A DNA stretch of 62,121 nt. It comes from Gnetum montanum. Taxonomy: Eukaryota > Streptophyta > Gnetopsida > Gnetales > Gnetaceae. The stretch spans positions 343,753-405,873 of the forward strand of contig MNCI01016384.1 in NCBI GenBank assembly GCA_015680685.1. Reading direction: 5' to 3'. Position 1 is the stretch's first letter. Each line of letters starts with the position of its first letter. The notes under the pieces are model-generated. The model was not told the origin of the DNA. It searched no databases and worked only from the letters and a program-made list of their open reading frames with translations. Of this stretch, positions 44,906 through 56,754 are shown piece after piece. Position numbers and translations under genes: made by a program.

Positions 44906-47794
44906 TAGATTCTCACATGTAAAAAATAGGCTTAGAAACTTATCATCTTAAATCTCACGCATTGGAAAGTCACCTTCTAATGTGTGGGTCAACATATGAT
45001 ACACCAAGAATTTTTAAAACTTAACCAAAATACAACATACATTGAAAAACCACCTATCAATGTGTGAGCCAAGGTATGATACATCAAGAACTTCTAAATT
45101 TAACCAAAATGTCATACGTTGGAAAACTAGTTGCTAACATGTGGAATAAAATAGGAAAGTTTCTAAGTTTCAGAAACCACTTTTCCCATACATTAAAAAA
45201 CAATCCCGCAAAGTGTGGGTCAACTTTTAGGGAATAGAATTAGAAACTTGTCATACTAAATTTGACCAAGCCCCACTAAACCTTAAAAAACAAAACGGGA
45301 AACTTTCCAAGTGCTAAAAACCCACCCAAATAGACTTACACGTTGAAAGATTAGTGTGCTCACATTGATAATACCAATTTTAACTTTTGGCCAGAGAAAA
45401 TCGAACCCTCTTAATGGAGGAGGTCCACACAATTTGCCAAAACTCTATAATTGAGATAAGTGCATGGAAAAACAAGGCCAAGAAACATGAAAAGCTGAAG
45501 GAGAAGTTTTGAAACCAAATTGGCATGTACAAAAAGATCATTAAAAAAGAAATCTAGATGACCAAATTACTTTAGTGCACTTGTAGTCATGGTGCAATAA
45601 ATTAGCAGCTAGGGTTTTGTTTAGGTTTAGGTGGATTTTATAAGTCAAAATTTGCAAATTTTGACCATAGTTGTCATTCTTTAGTAACAGTGCATTGGAG
45701 GAGAGCTCTGGTAGAAATTGTTCTAGTAGCCACAACCAATCTTTAGTACAAAAAAAAAAATCACACTATTTTGGTACTCTATAACCTAGTTTCACAAAAT
45801 TGTTTCCATTTCTATAGGATTTTTCCTTATTTTAACAATTTTTAGTAGTTTTTTTTTCTTATTTTAAGAGTTTACAGCCTATTTTCTCTGGATTTTCACT
45901 CATTTTAATAATTTACAGCTAGTTTACACCATATATTTACTTATTTTGGCAACTTATAACTTTCATTAAATTTTTGTTTTTTTTAATCATAAAATGACTA
46001 AAAAGGAAACAAACAACAAATATTGTTATATTTATTATTTTCAACCTTATTTAACCTCATTTAAATCTTGTTAGCCATATTTTACTTTTTTGTAACCTCA
46101 TTTTACCCTATTTTGATCATGTTTTGACCTTGTTTAGCCATATTTTACGTTGTCATGGCCTTATTTTACTTTATTTTGTATGGTTTTCATCTTGTTGTGA
46201 CCTTGTTTAGCCTTGTTTTACAATTTTTTGACCTTACTTTGCCTCATTTCACTCTTTTATAACAACTATTTCACATTATTTTAACATTATTTAATGATTT
46301 TATCATATAGATGCCACTTGATGTGCCTATGTTGGCATGTAAGATTGAACTAGGAAGATGAGGAAGCAATTTGATGAGCCTCGGAGCTAAAACAAACCCT
46401 TCTTGTGATGTTGTTTGACCAAATGGCCTTGAACAGTTAAGCCTTAAGCCTTGAAACCTTTGACCATGTAACCTTAACACCCTGAAGTAGCCTAACTAGT
46501 CTTAACCTTAAGATCCAAAACATCATGGAAGGTTCCTTGGTTGAATTCCCCATTTTCTTCCATGACAACAAGGAGAAAGCACTCAAACTACGTTCCTCAG
46601 TAGAACCTCAATTTACCCAAGACATCATCAAATCCTTCCATGGCAACATGAAAACCTTCACATGACCTTGATTACATCTAATGTTAACATGTTTGCTTCT
46701 AGTGTGATTAGCCTTTGTTTGCAAGTTTAAGTGAGAATGTAACATTGATGAACCATGTAGCTTATAACAAGTGAGCTTGCATGACCTCATATCTCTCTTT
46801 GGCACCTCAAAGTACTATGAACTTTGCATAAATCTATGAAATGAAGTACAAATTTCTCATGTTATAACTAGGGATGGCCTGGATCTGCTTATTGTCTCAT
46901 GTGGCCTTATGCAATCTTTTGTAATTACATGAATTCTTTGACTTGTTTTCTTATCTTCTTGGAGTTGCGCTTGTAAGAAGAAGCTTGGAGCCATTGCAGA
47001 GGTGTGATTCATCACAATAGTAAGTCACCATGTAATCTTGATACATGAGATTCAATTTGCTTGTTCAACTATGCGAATAGTGGTTACCTCATATCATCTC
47101 CATTATCCCTCTTGAGCCATATCCCCATAGTCAAATTACAACCTTCCTTACCTTGATAACAATGAAGACCTATGTTTTGACATCCATGCATCATGGTCAT
47201 GTGAGATCTTCTTTGACATACTCTGTCACCAAGTTCATTGAGTGTAACACATCTTATTCAATGAGAAAACAAAACCAAATTCAACATTGGCAATGAAACC
47301 CAATGAAGGTTTCACCCATAAAAAAAAACTTTAATGGGGAAGAAAATTACCAAGATAGCCAAGAGGCTAATGAAGCCTAAATTCAAATCAATGGCTTCAA
47401 ACAAAAAAAAAGGGGAGGATCCTACTGGCCAAAGAAGCCCAAGAATGGAGCACTAGTTCCTCTAACACATTACTGAGTAATGAGTAGTTTGAATACAAAT
47501 TTGGAAGACCTTTTCAACCAATACACATATCACCACCATGTCATGGCCATGATTTCAACATGTGGAATTAATTATTAGTCAATGTAATAACCAGATCCTT
47601 ATAGCCAATATAATCATCATCTCATTCCAAACTCATAACATTCCCTTGTAAACTTATTTCACCATCATAAGCACTCATTAACATGAGTTGATAGTCATTG
47701 GATTGAATGTGGAAGGGGAACATTGGTGATGTACCTATAATAGTGTTTTGCATTCTTTGTTGATGCTTCTTGTGTCAATCCTTCAAACATCAAC
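44906..47794. other. old retroelement internal DNA with imperfect repeats
   Basis: No gene. Two units of about 80 bp (44958-45037, 45038-45114; shared words TGATACAYCAAGAA and TTAACCAAAAT) and a series of roughly 27-bp imperfect units (46040-46290; TTGACCTTGTTTAGCC) are visible. Its right end leads into a polypurine tract and LTR start, so it is probably the 3' internal part of an old Ty3 element. Confidence 0.45.
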
Positions 47795-48852
47795 AAAGAG
47801 TGACCAATGAAACACCTTAAAGAAAATTCATGTGAAAGCATTTGTAGCAAAAAATTAATATTTTAATTTGATGGGAATTAAATGGTAGAAACAACTACCT
47901 TGTTTTCCACCAAAAATCCTACTTTATGACCTTGTTCTAGAAATATTTTAATAGTTTTTTATATGTAAAAGTGTAATTTATAGGCTACATGTTGTAAATT
48001 TCACTTGTGCCAACATGTAAAAATTCAAAATGCTAGACACGTTGCTAAATTTTTTAGCTAAGGCCAAAAACGTTGGTGGTTCACAAGCTATAAATTTAGG
48101 CCATGAAAATAGCCCAAAATGCCACCAAATTTGGTAGCAAAAGTCCCACACTTTGGCAGCCCATGTGTAGCAATTTTGGGCTCTAAAAATAGCTCAAATA
48201 CATTGCCAAATATGGTAGGAAAGGCTTCCCATGTTGGTGATCCATAGGGTATAGTTTTGGATGGTGAAAAGTGTTATATACGTTGGTATTTTAAGCCTAA
48301 AAAGTAAAAAATGCAGGTGCCTCATACACTGCATATTTTGGCCATCCAAAACTTCCAAAGTGTAGTAAAATTTGTTAGAAATTTGGAAGCAATCATGGAA
48401 GAATCAACCAGTGAGAAATCAAGGCATTCATAGTCTATTTAAGCTCAAATTTGCATCTTTTGAAGGACTTTTGAATGGTTGTTGCATTTCACAGAACTTA
48501 AGACTTTTGGAGTAGTGTAAGAATCCAAGAGTCAACAAACATTTTCATCCATTGTAGAACATTTGGAGTAGACAGAAGACATTGTTGGTAAAGTTTGAAG
48601 GTAGATTGAGTGGAGAAAGATAAGTGTAGATCGAGTGGCCTAAGACATCTTGCCATTTGCATCAAATCTCAAAGACATTCCTATATCTTCAAGCTTGCAT
48701 AATCCATGATCTATATTCTCTTAACCTTTATTTCACAAAATTCAATACAAAGTTGTAGTTTCTTTATTTTATCAAATTATTTTATGCATTTCTCTGTTCT
48801 CAAATTTAATATTTGAAACATAGTTTTGCACATTTTTGTATTTATTTCACAC
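47795..48852 (+). repeat. old LTR with polypurine tract, Ty3-like
   Basis: AAAGAGTGACCAATGAAACACC at 47795-47816 mirrors the 3' end of the 18.1-kb element (AAAGAGGGGCCAA then TGAAACACC), and the preceding 45 bp also resemble it. The LTR start is TG at 47808. Three imperfect units of about 80 bp lie at 48033-48270. A possible LTR end (TTTCACA) precedes a primer-site-like sequence at 48853. Confidence 0.55.
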
Positions 48853-48866
48853 TTGGTAACAGATCC
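48853..48866 (+). promoter_or_regulatory. possible initiator-Met primer-binding site
   Basis: TTGGTAACAGATCC differs from the usual TTGGTATCAGAGCC by two bases. Confidence 0.45.
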
Positions 48867-49640
48867 TCCAAGTCCTTAAGTGATCGAAAAGATTATTGGA
48901 GGTGCTCATGAATCCTTTTCAAGGCCCATGGATCTATAGGTCAAATTGTTTTTCATGGGAATATTTGGTTCTTCTAATGTCGAATTTTTCTATTGCTACA
49001 TATGATAAATCCCATTGGTTCAAAACTGCCAAGACCCTTATCATATGGACTCATTTGAGGACAAACAAAAGCTAAGAGGATAAATTTTTCATGTGCCCAT
49101 TTCCTAATGGTATAATTTCATCAAAAATATGATGTTGCTTCATAATAAATATTGTAATTAAGACCCAAAAGGTAAGTTTTATCTATGACCAAAAAAGGCA
49201 TGTTGTAATAATGGGCATGTCTCTTGAGGTTACAGTTGGAGTTTTGACTGAAGATATTTATGCTTGGGCATTGGAAGTCATATTAGAATTGGCTTTTAGA
49301 ATTTTTTCCAAGATAAACAATAAAATGGTTGACAATTTTTCTTATCTACTATTCAAACCTTTTTCAATAACTTTTTAATAGTATTCTTGAGTTATTCATT
49401 GATGATGTTTTCGTAAGAATTCAAAGGTTATGTTCTAGGAAAATTGCAAATGTAAATAGATTATATAAATAGCTTCTTAATAAAGGACTTCAACATTGGT
49501 GTAGAAAGAAACTTGCAACCTTCTTAATAAAGGACTTCAAGATGGTTTAGATTACTCTTGATGTTCTAGTTAAGTAGTCTTACATTTTAAAAAGGGAAAT
49601 AAAATATATCTTAATAATTACTAATTGATTACAATAAATT
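48867..49640. other. unassigned retroelement-like DNA
   Basis: No conserved domain recognised. A short direct repeat (CTTCTTAATAAAGGACTTCAA) occurs near 49470 and 49520. Confidence 0.4.
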
Positions 49641-49644
49641 TTAT

Positions 49645-50180
49645 TTTTACTAGGATTTTAGGTACTATTTTGGAGAATAAAATTAGTTTTTGGGAAGAAA
49701 TGCAACGTCTTCATGCTCAATCACATCTAGGTTTTAGGAGAAATCATTGTACTTAGATCATTTTATAACTCTAGGTTATTGTTTGAAGAAATCAAAAAGT
49801 CCCAATCATAAGAATTTTATTTGTTTTGTTGATTTCTCCAAGGCTTATGAGTTTCTTACTTAAGATGAACTTTGAAAGAGATTGGATAGCATTAACATTC
49901 TATAGCATCATCTTTTGCTACTAAAAGAATCTATGAGATAGTTACATTCTTATTGTAGATAATTTTACTAGAGAATGAACAAATATCAATAGTGAAGTAG
50001 AATTTAAATAGGGATATCCTTTATTGCCTATAATTTTTGGCATATTTGTATATGAATCAAAGAAATGGATGACAAATGTGTCTATTTATGTTATCTTAGT
50101 AAATGGATTATTTACGAACATTCTTCTCTTTATAGATGATATGACTTTGATTACAAAATCAGCTATAAGATTAATTTCTA
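49645..50180 (+). pseudogene. LINE-type reverse transcriptase fragment
   Basis: Codons give ILGTILENKISFWEEMQ, SHLGFRRNHCT, FICFVDFSKAYEF, YPLLPIIFGIFV and LLFIDDMTLITKSA. These follow the order of plant non-LTR RT motifs, with the active-site region FxDD read here as FIDD. Multiple stops. Both ends are missing. Confidence 0.7.
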
Positions 50181-50189
50181 TGACTAATA

Positions 50190-50450
50190 TCAAGTCATCT
50201 AGTTGTTCTCATCTCCATATTATTCTCAATCTAATGGTCAAGTTGAGTCAACCAAAAAATCCCAATTCCATTTACTCAAAATTAAAATCGACTAATCCTA
50301 GAGAAATTAACATAGCTATCCCACATCCTTTGGCTCTATTGAAATACTTTTCATAAAGCAACTAGCCAAACCTCATTCCTATTGACTTATGGATCTAACG
50401 CAATGTTGCTAGTGAAACTAGATATGCCTTCATAAATTGCAATGTATTGA
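50190..50450 (+). pseudogene. Ty3 integrase fragment
   Basis: SSPYYSQSNGQVEST (the glutamate region of the DDE core), then HKATSQTSFLLTYGSNAMLLVKLDMPS, typical of Ty3 integrase around its catalytic glutamate. Very short and frameshifted. Confidence 0.65.
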
Positions 50451-50529
50451 TCTAGACACTTTGGACAAGATCACCAAAAAACTATAATTAATTAAACAAA
50501 AGTTTGTTACATTTCTAAGTGAATCATCA

Positions 50530-50800
50530 CCAAAAGCTAAATACAAATCTCTACATAAAGTTTTATATAGTAGAATTTCTAAGCTATGTCATATGAAAAT
50601 ATTTGGGTGTTAATGCTATATAAAGATCCTAAAATAATTCACTGACAAACTTGAAGATAGAGGAAATAAATGCATCTTTCTTTGTTATAGTTCTCCCACT
50701 AGTGGATGTAGGTGCTACAACCCAATAAATCAAAAATGACATGCTTCAAGAGATCTTATATTTGATGAGACAAAGCTTAGTATAAGTGATTTTTAAAAAA
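50530..50800 (+). pseudogene. Ty1-copia integrase tail fragment
   Basis: SKLCHMKIFGC, then KLEDRGNKCIFLCYSS, CRCYNPINQK and SRDLIFDE: the copia integrase C-terminal region leading to RT. It stops at the assembly gap. RT of the same type resumes at 56755, so the DNA between is an insertion. Confidence 0.75.
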
Positions 50801-50833
50801 ATCAAGAAAAATCAGACACATATCAAAGTTTAA

Positions 50834-51064
50834 NNNNNNNNNNNNNNNNNNNNNNNNNNNNNNNNNNNNNNNNNNNNNNNNNNNNNNNNNNNNNNNNNNN
50901 NNNNNNNNNNNNNNNNNNNNNNNNNNNNNNNNNNNNNNNNNNNNNNNNNNNNNNNNNNNNNNNNNNNNNNNNNNNNNNNNNNNNNNNNNNNNNNNNNNNN
51001 NNNNNNNNNNNNNNNNNNNNNNNNNNNNNNNNNNNNNNNNNNNNNNNNNNNNNNNNNNNNNNNN
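50834..51064. other. assembly gap (231 N)
   Basis: Unknown bases. The flank to the right is the middle of an LTR whose missing part, judged from the partner LTR (55893-56290), would be about 398 bp, so the true gap may be longer than shown. Confidence 0.95.
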
Positions 51065-51569
51065 GGTCGTACCGAGGCACTTAACTAGGAGAGAAGGGTT
51101 GAGAAAGATTTAATGACTAATAAAGCATGTAAATGGAAAATAGTAAATAATAATAAATAAAATCCTAATTAGCCTATTCCATGAACTGCAAGGTTTATCC
51201 AAGAAGTTCATATTTATTGCCGTACACAAACTTGTGTTCATGTACAATGTTTGCTCAAATAAAGATATGCTCACTTTGGAGTTCCTACTGCGGGCACATG
51301 GAAAATATTCTATCTATGGAGGGATCAAATTTCCAAAGTTTCACTATGGTCTAAGCCTAGGATGAGAAACAAGGGAGAGCTGCCTCTTATTTATAGACTT
51401 TGCGGTGCATAGCGATATCACTTATGCGATATCGTGGGGGATGATGCGATATCATGGGGGATGATGTGATATCATGGGGGACGATGCGATATCACGTGGG
51501 ATGCGATATCGTGACAACCGCAATATTACGTATGCAATATCATGGCCCATGCGATATCGTGTCCCATCA
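51065..51569 (-). repeat. 3' LTR of the gag-only Athila-like element (partial)
   Basis: Nearly identical to 56291-56754. The U3 at about 51410-51569 contains at least seven GATATC/AATATC-type palindromes, then TATAAATA on the sense strand at about 51390. Right edge CCCATCA at 51569, followed internally by CCCCC, which gives a GGGGGTA tract on the sense strand. The left part is lost in the gap. Confidence 0.85.
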
Positions 51570-53300
51570 TACCCCCATGACTGAATGAAAACTCGTCCTC
51601 GAGTTCCTTACAATAATATAAGGAAGGTATGGGATTATTGACTCAAATGAAACTAATGGGATGACTTGTGAATGGATCATCATTCCAAGACTTGATAAAA
51701 CTGGTGTTCATGACAACAAGAGTAAACACCTTATTACATTGACATCAAGCCTCATTTGGCAGCTGAGAAAGAGAGAGAGAAAGAAGTGTTGCTGCTTCCA
51801 ATGCCAAGATTACACCTTTCGTTGTCCATCTGTAAGCGCGCCATTGATCTTGCTCCTTGCATAGCTACTTTAGCACCGCTCCATTCCAAGTGGTCCTTCC
51901 AAATCTGGTCCATTGTTGTATGAGTGTCATCTGCACACACAACACAATCTTATATTAGCAAGGGTAAATGAATTTCAATGCAATTGATACCTTGTTGTGG
52001 TGAAAGGTCTATTGGATAGGTTGTGGTATGGCTGATACAGATCTGGAGATATAATATTGGTGACTACCAAAGGTGTAGGGGTTAGGAGAAAATTGAAAAA
52101 ATTGGGCCCTATACCCCCATGACTAATTGCAAACCACCAATAGTGATAGAATGGAAAAAGAAAAGGAATAAGGAAGATGGATAAAAAGAGACAACGGTAA
52201 TGTCGATGAAATGGATGTCAAGATGGAAATGAACAAAATAAAATTAATTGCAAAAATGTTAGGGAAAATAAGTTAACTGGTGCACCAAATAGGAAGGTTA
52301 GTGGATCCTCCCCAAAGTAGGATCATGCCCTTAATGCCCTGACAAACCCACATTCAAAGAGTCCATAGGCCTTGGGAATGTCATTTGAAACAAGAGTTAA
52401 AGTCTTAACTACAAGAATTTACCAAAAAGAAAACAATGCATCCACTAAAATATACACTAATGATACAACCGACAATGAGGTGAATATGGAGAGAACGATG
52501 GAGAGAAGAGAATGGAATGGAATTCCAAGAATAAGATGATGTACAGCCCCTTGTGTGTTTCATGATTAATGTGACTTAGCAGATCTCATTCCAACTTTGG
52601 CCTCAAACAAACCACTTCCAGTGACTTCACATTAATGCATTCAGCCAATCCATCCTCTTGAAGTAACAAGAATGCCTTCACCAACGAGCCACCACCATTT
52701 CGACGAAACAAGGAGGAGAGAATGGGAAGTGAGAAGGGCCTTAGTTAGAGGGAACATTTTTATTTTGAGTTCCATAACCAGTGCTTGTAGCCCAAATGAT
52801 TATTTCATCTAAGGGGTGTGCTTTGAATTCTCACTTTCTCTTATTTTTTGTGTGTTTTATATGTTTATGCGTGAGAACCACACCATGCAAAGAATTTGTT
52901 ATTTTTATTTGCTCAACTTCCCTATAACTGGGGAATGTTGAAATAGAAAGAAAACTCAAGAAGAAAACATCCAAGCACCCAAGAGAATGGCCAACACAAA
53001 TGCATCAAGTTCCCTTGAAGTCACACCCTTTCAATCTTTGAGTCCTTCCTTAGTTTAAGAAATGCCTAGTCACTGATTCATTAAAGTTCTTATTAGAAAA
53101 GGACTGTACATTTCCAAGCCGAGAGAGACCATAGAAACTAGTGGATGAATGGATGAAGTGAACTCATTGCCTACCATATCAAAAGAAACATACCTTAGTA
53201 TCAACATCATGACTTAAAGGTAAAAACAAAACATTAACAATCAATATGAAAAAAAATTCATACCATCATGAAGAACACTTATTGGGTGACAAAGTTACAC
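51570..53300 (-). other. 3' internal non-coding DNA of the gag-only element
   Basis: No protease, RT or integrase motif on either strand. This is where pol would be expected. Confidence 0.6.
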
Positions 53301-53307
53301 GGTGGAT

Positions 53308-53340
53308 CACACACACACACACACACACACATACACACAC
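53308..53340. repeat. CA microsatellite
   Basis: (CA)n of about 16 units with one interruption. Confidence 0.9.
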
Positions 53341-53360
53341 AAAATGAAAAGGTATAACGA

Positions 53361-53592
53361 TGTTGTAAAACAAAAACAAGAAAAGTTAAAGAAATTTGTA
53401 AAACAAAAATGTGTAAGACAAAAAATGTGTAAAACAAAAACTTGTAAAACAAAAATTTCTAAAACAAAAACGTGTAAGACAAAAATGTGTAAAACAAAAA
53501 TGTGTAAGAAAAAAAATTGTAAAACAAAAATGTGTAAGACAAAAACGTGTAAGATAAAAATGTTTAAAATAAAAACTTGTAAAAAAAAAACT
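53361..53592. repeat. 15-bp minisatellite, AAACAAAAATGTGTA type
   Basis: About fifteen imperfect copies of a 15-bp unit. The apparent lysine/cysteine-repeat protein (plus) and phenylalanine-rich protein (minus) are translations of this repeat. Confidence 0.85.
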
Positions 53593-53781
53593 TAAAAAGA
53601 ATTGAGGGCCCCAAATGATTAGCATAGGTGGCCATCTTCCCCATGATTGAATGGAAAGGGAGAGATCCAAAATAATGAGCACCTGTTTGAATTTCATAAA
53701 AGTGCCCAACTTCTCCCCATTGATGTTCTTAGATTAAGGGGTGGAAGTTGGTGACGCTCATATTCCAATGTGTCTATGCCT

Positions 53782-53782
53782 N
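53782..53782. other. single ambiguous base
   Basis: One N within the element; the surrounding sequence is continuous. Confidence 0.9.
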
Positions 53783-53939
53783 TCTACTGTACTCATCCAT
53801 GCCCTTCCCATTATAATTGTGAAGTCCCCTTTGTTGTTGTTGACTTCAATCACTAGGAAATCAGCTGGGTATGACCAACCACACACAGTGGTAACAATGT
53901 CCTTCATCAATCCCAAGGGAATGGTGATGGACTAGTTAC

Positions 53940-55750
53940 CAGCTCTAGTTGAATGTTGCTCTTCTTAAGTTGGGGGAGATGTTCATTTTCCCCTTCCCCT
54001 TGTCACGTGTAGGGCCAGAGTCTCTCTGCTTTTTCTTGTCCTTGCCACTACTTCGTTCCTCCTTAGACTCCTCTACAATCTTTAGGAAAATTTCAATTTT
54101 ACTATCTAAGGAGCTCCATACTTCATCTACCTTAGCTACCACTTCCGTTAGTTTTTGAAGTGGTAAGGTTTTCCTATTCACCAACTCTTCGATTGGTGAC
54201 TCATCCTCTTCATCGTAGAATTTCACTCCCTTCTTTCGAAGAGAGGGATCACGTTTATAATCTTCTGCACTTTCTCTTTTTCATAGCTCCCCTTCTTCTT
54301 TGGCTACTTGTTCCAACAGCCTATGAACTTCATGGGATCTAAGTTCTGATAGTCTCCCTTGGGCATAAGTTCCAAGGGTTCTCATGGTTTCGTACCTTAG
54401 CCCATCTATGATGTGACAGAGTTGATCTCGCTGAGCATAACCATGGCCTAGGCAATGATGTAGCAATTCGTAGTAGTGGCCCATGGTAGCATCCAAGGGT
54501 TCATGAGTACCTTGTTTTCATCCTTGGATCTGCTTACAAAAATTAGACACTCTGGAGTATGTTTGATACTTATCGTTGAAGAGTTCTAACATCATACTCC
54601 ACCTCCTGATGGTTTCCAGCTCTAAGGACCAGTATCAACTCTCTGCTTCCTTAATGAGTATCCTAGGAAACAACTTTAGTTTTTGCCACTCATTTTCTAT
54701 GTTTTGCAAGGCACAGGCATCATGGAATGCTTGTAAATGATTATGCGGATCAGCATTATATCCCCCTTCAAATTGTGGAATGTTGTTCATGTCTAAGCAC
54801 TTGATTTGACTATCTTTTAAATTCCTTGTTGGTATTCTCACTACCTCCATTATATTTAGCATGCTTCGGGTGGCAAGTAGGGGTTCGTCATGATCATCTC
54901 TTTCATGATGTCTATGATGTCTATGTTGTTCCCTACTTTTCCTTCATTCATGCCCTTGTCCTTGCTCTTGACTCTCTCGTCGAGGTCTCTCATTTTTCCT
55001 ACCTCTATCCTTACCATTATGCTCTCTATGGCTATGCCCAGATGTGGAAGGAGAGGATGAATGATGTGAATAAGGGGAAGAAGAAGGAGAACCATGACCA
55101 TGATGATGTTTCTGGCCTTCTCTTCTGTGGCTTCGACCTTGATCGTGATGACGATCTGAGTGCCCATCCTTATCATGTGTTGTTATTCCCTCAGTGAACA
55201 GCTGGTGTTCATAGGGATCAGAACCAAGGTTATGTATCATGGATCATAGGTTCTAATACCCCACCTTCTCACTATCATTAAGAGGGGTAACATCTTTCGA
55301 TAGAGAACCCGTGATAAGTGGTTCACCATCTCTGATTTCACTTAGGACGTGCGGGACCTCTTTGCCCTTCAACAGTGTATGTTGGCTCTCCTACCTTGAG
55401 TCCCTCATATGTTTTGCGGTTGTGGGATGGTAATACCTCATGTCAAAATTGCCTATAACATATTCAGCATAGAGCTGAGTCATGCCGATCTGTGCCAAAG
55501 CACGGAGGAGCATGTTGGGGACTGCATGATCTGGAGGTAACACAATGTTACCTTGCAAGTCTCTCTAGTGCATCTATTCATCTTGATGGAGGATAAAAGT
55601 AAAGTTAGGTATATACTCATCGGGATGAGTATATTCCACCCTATATTGTTGAGGAGCTAGCGAATTTAGGTTATGTGTTTTTGATTGTCGACTGTTCTTT
55701 GTATGATCCCTAGGTGGTGAATTGCTCTTGTGAGAAGAAGAAGAAGACAT
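53940..55750 (-). pseudogene. Athila-like gag of the gag-only element
   Basis: Starts ATG 55750 (MSSSSSHKSNSPPRDH). A serine/histidine/arginine-rich region at about 55240-54944 (HHDQGRSHRREG) is followed by the capsid domain at about 54862-54281 (NIPQFEGGYNADPHNHLQAFHDAC, QRDQLCHIIDGLRYETMRTLGTYAQGRLSEL) and a charged tail (54226-53945, KKKQRDSGPTRDKGKGK). It has a handful of stops and frameshifts, making it the best-preserved gag of this family here. Gag builds the virus-like particle in which reverse transcription takes place; with no pol of its own, the element would have needed enzymes in trans. Confidence 0.82.
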
Positions 55751-55872
55751 GATTTCTTATAGGTGTGCTAATTTTACCATTATAAATTTTTTTTTTAATT
55801 AACCCTAAGGTTCATTTAAGATCCCAACAATGTGAATGATCTCTTATGTTCTACTTAGCACACAAACACTTA

Positions 55873-55892
55873 GTCCCCGACAACAGTGCCTA
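55873..55892 (-). promoter_or_regulatory. primer-binding site of the gag-only element
   Basis: Minus strand reads TAGGCACTGTTGTCGGGGAC right after the LTR end; a one- or two-base variant of the family site. Confidence 0.78.
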
Positions 55893-56754
55893 TGATGAGT
55901 GGTGAGGTACCCCTACACTCAACCATACGAATACGAGCGTAACACACGTGATCTGGTCAAACTTCATAGACTAAGTGCCTACATGCCTCATGGAAAAATT
56001 AAGGTTAATTATTCATTGTCTTCCCATAATTACTTGTATTTGTCACGGTGTATGGTTAAGTAAGTCCGAGGTATATGATTTTTATGTCTTTACTAGTTTT
56101 ATTTCCTATGCTAGTGAGGTGAAGGGTTGAAGAGACTAATTGGCTAACTCTAACTAACTAACTAAGTCTGAATTAACCTAGTGTCAAAATTTTTTCCCAC
56201 TTACTGTTCACACCCTAAACCAATGCAATCATGATTACCAAACGCTAGTCATTGCTGGGATCACCACGCGTAACGCACGTGCTCGAAGCAGTCGTATCGA
56301 GGCACTTAACTAGGAGAGAAGGGTTGAGAAAGATTTAATGACTAATAAAGCATGTAAATGGAAAATAGTAAATAACAATAAATAAAATCCTAATTAGCCT
56401 ATTCCATGCACTGCAAGGTTTATCCAAGAAGTTCGTCTTTATTGCCGTACACAAACATGTGTTCAAGTACAACGTTTGCTCGAATAAAGATCTGTTCACT
56501 TTGGAGTTTCTACTGCGGGCACATGGAAAATATTATATCTCTAGAGGGATCAAACTACCAGAGTTTCACTATGGTCTAAGCCTAGGATGAGAAACAAGGA
56601 AGAGCTGCCTCTTATTTATAGACTTTGCAGTGCACCGCGATATCGCGTACGTGATATCGCGGGGGACAACGCAATATCGCGTATGCAATATTGCAAGGGA
56701 TGCAATATCGCGATGGCCAAAATATCACGCCCCATGTGATATTGCGTCCCATCA
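55893..56754 (-). repeat. 5' LTR of the gag-only element (862 bp)
   Basis: TG at 56754 to CA at 55893 on the minus strand. The U3 (about 56632-56754, near 120 bp) contains about six palindromic or near-palindromic GCGATATCGC/GCAATATTGC sites, then TATAAATAAGAGG at about 56620. An AATAAAGACGAAC site is at about 56430. The right flank is CAAAG; its partner is hidden in the gap. Confidence 0.88.

Noticed and set aside
50823-51080. Open frame across the gap
   Set aside because: It consists almost wholly of unknown bases.
53302-53595. 97-aa lysine/threonine/cysteine repeat protein (plus)
   Set aside because: Low-complexity translation of a CA repeat and a 15-bp minisatellite.
54826-55197. 123-aa plus-strand frame
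   Set aside because: Opposite strand of the gag coding region; no domain.
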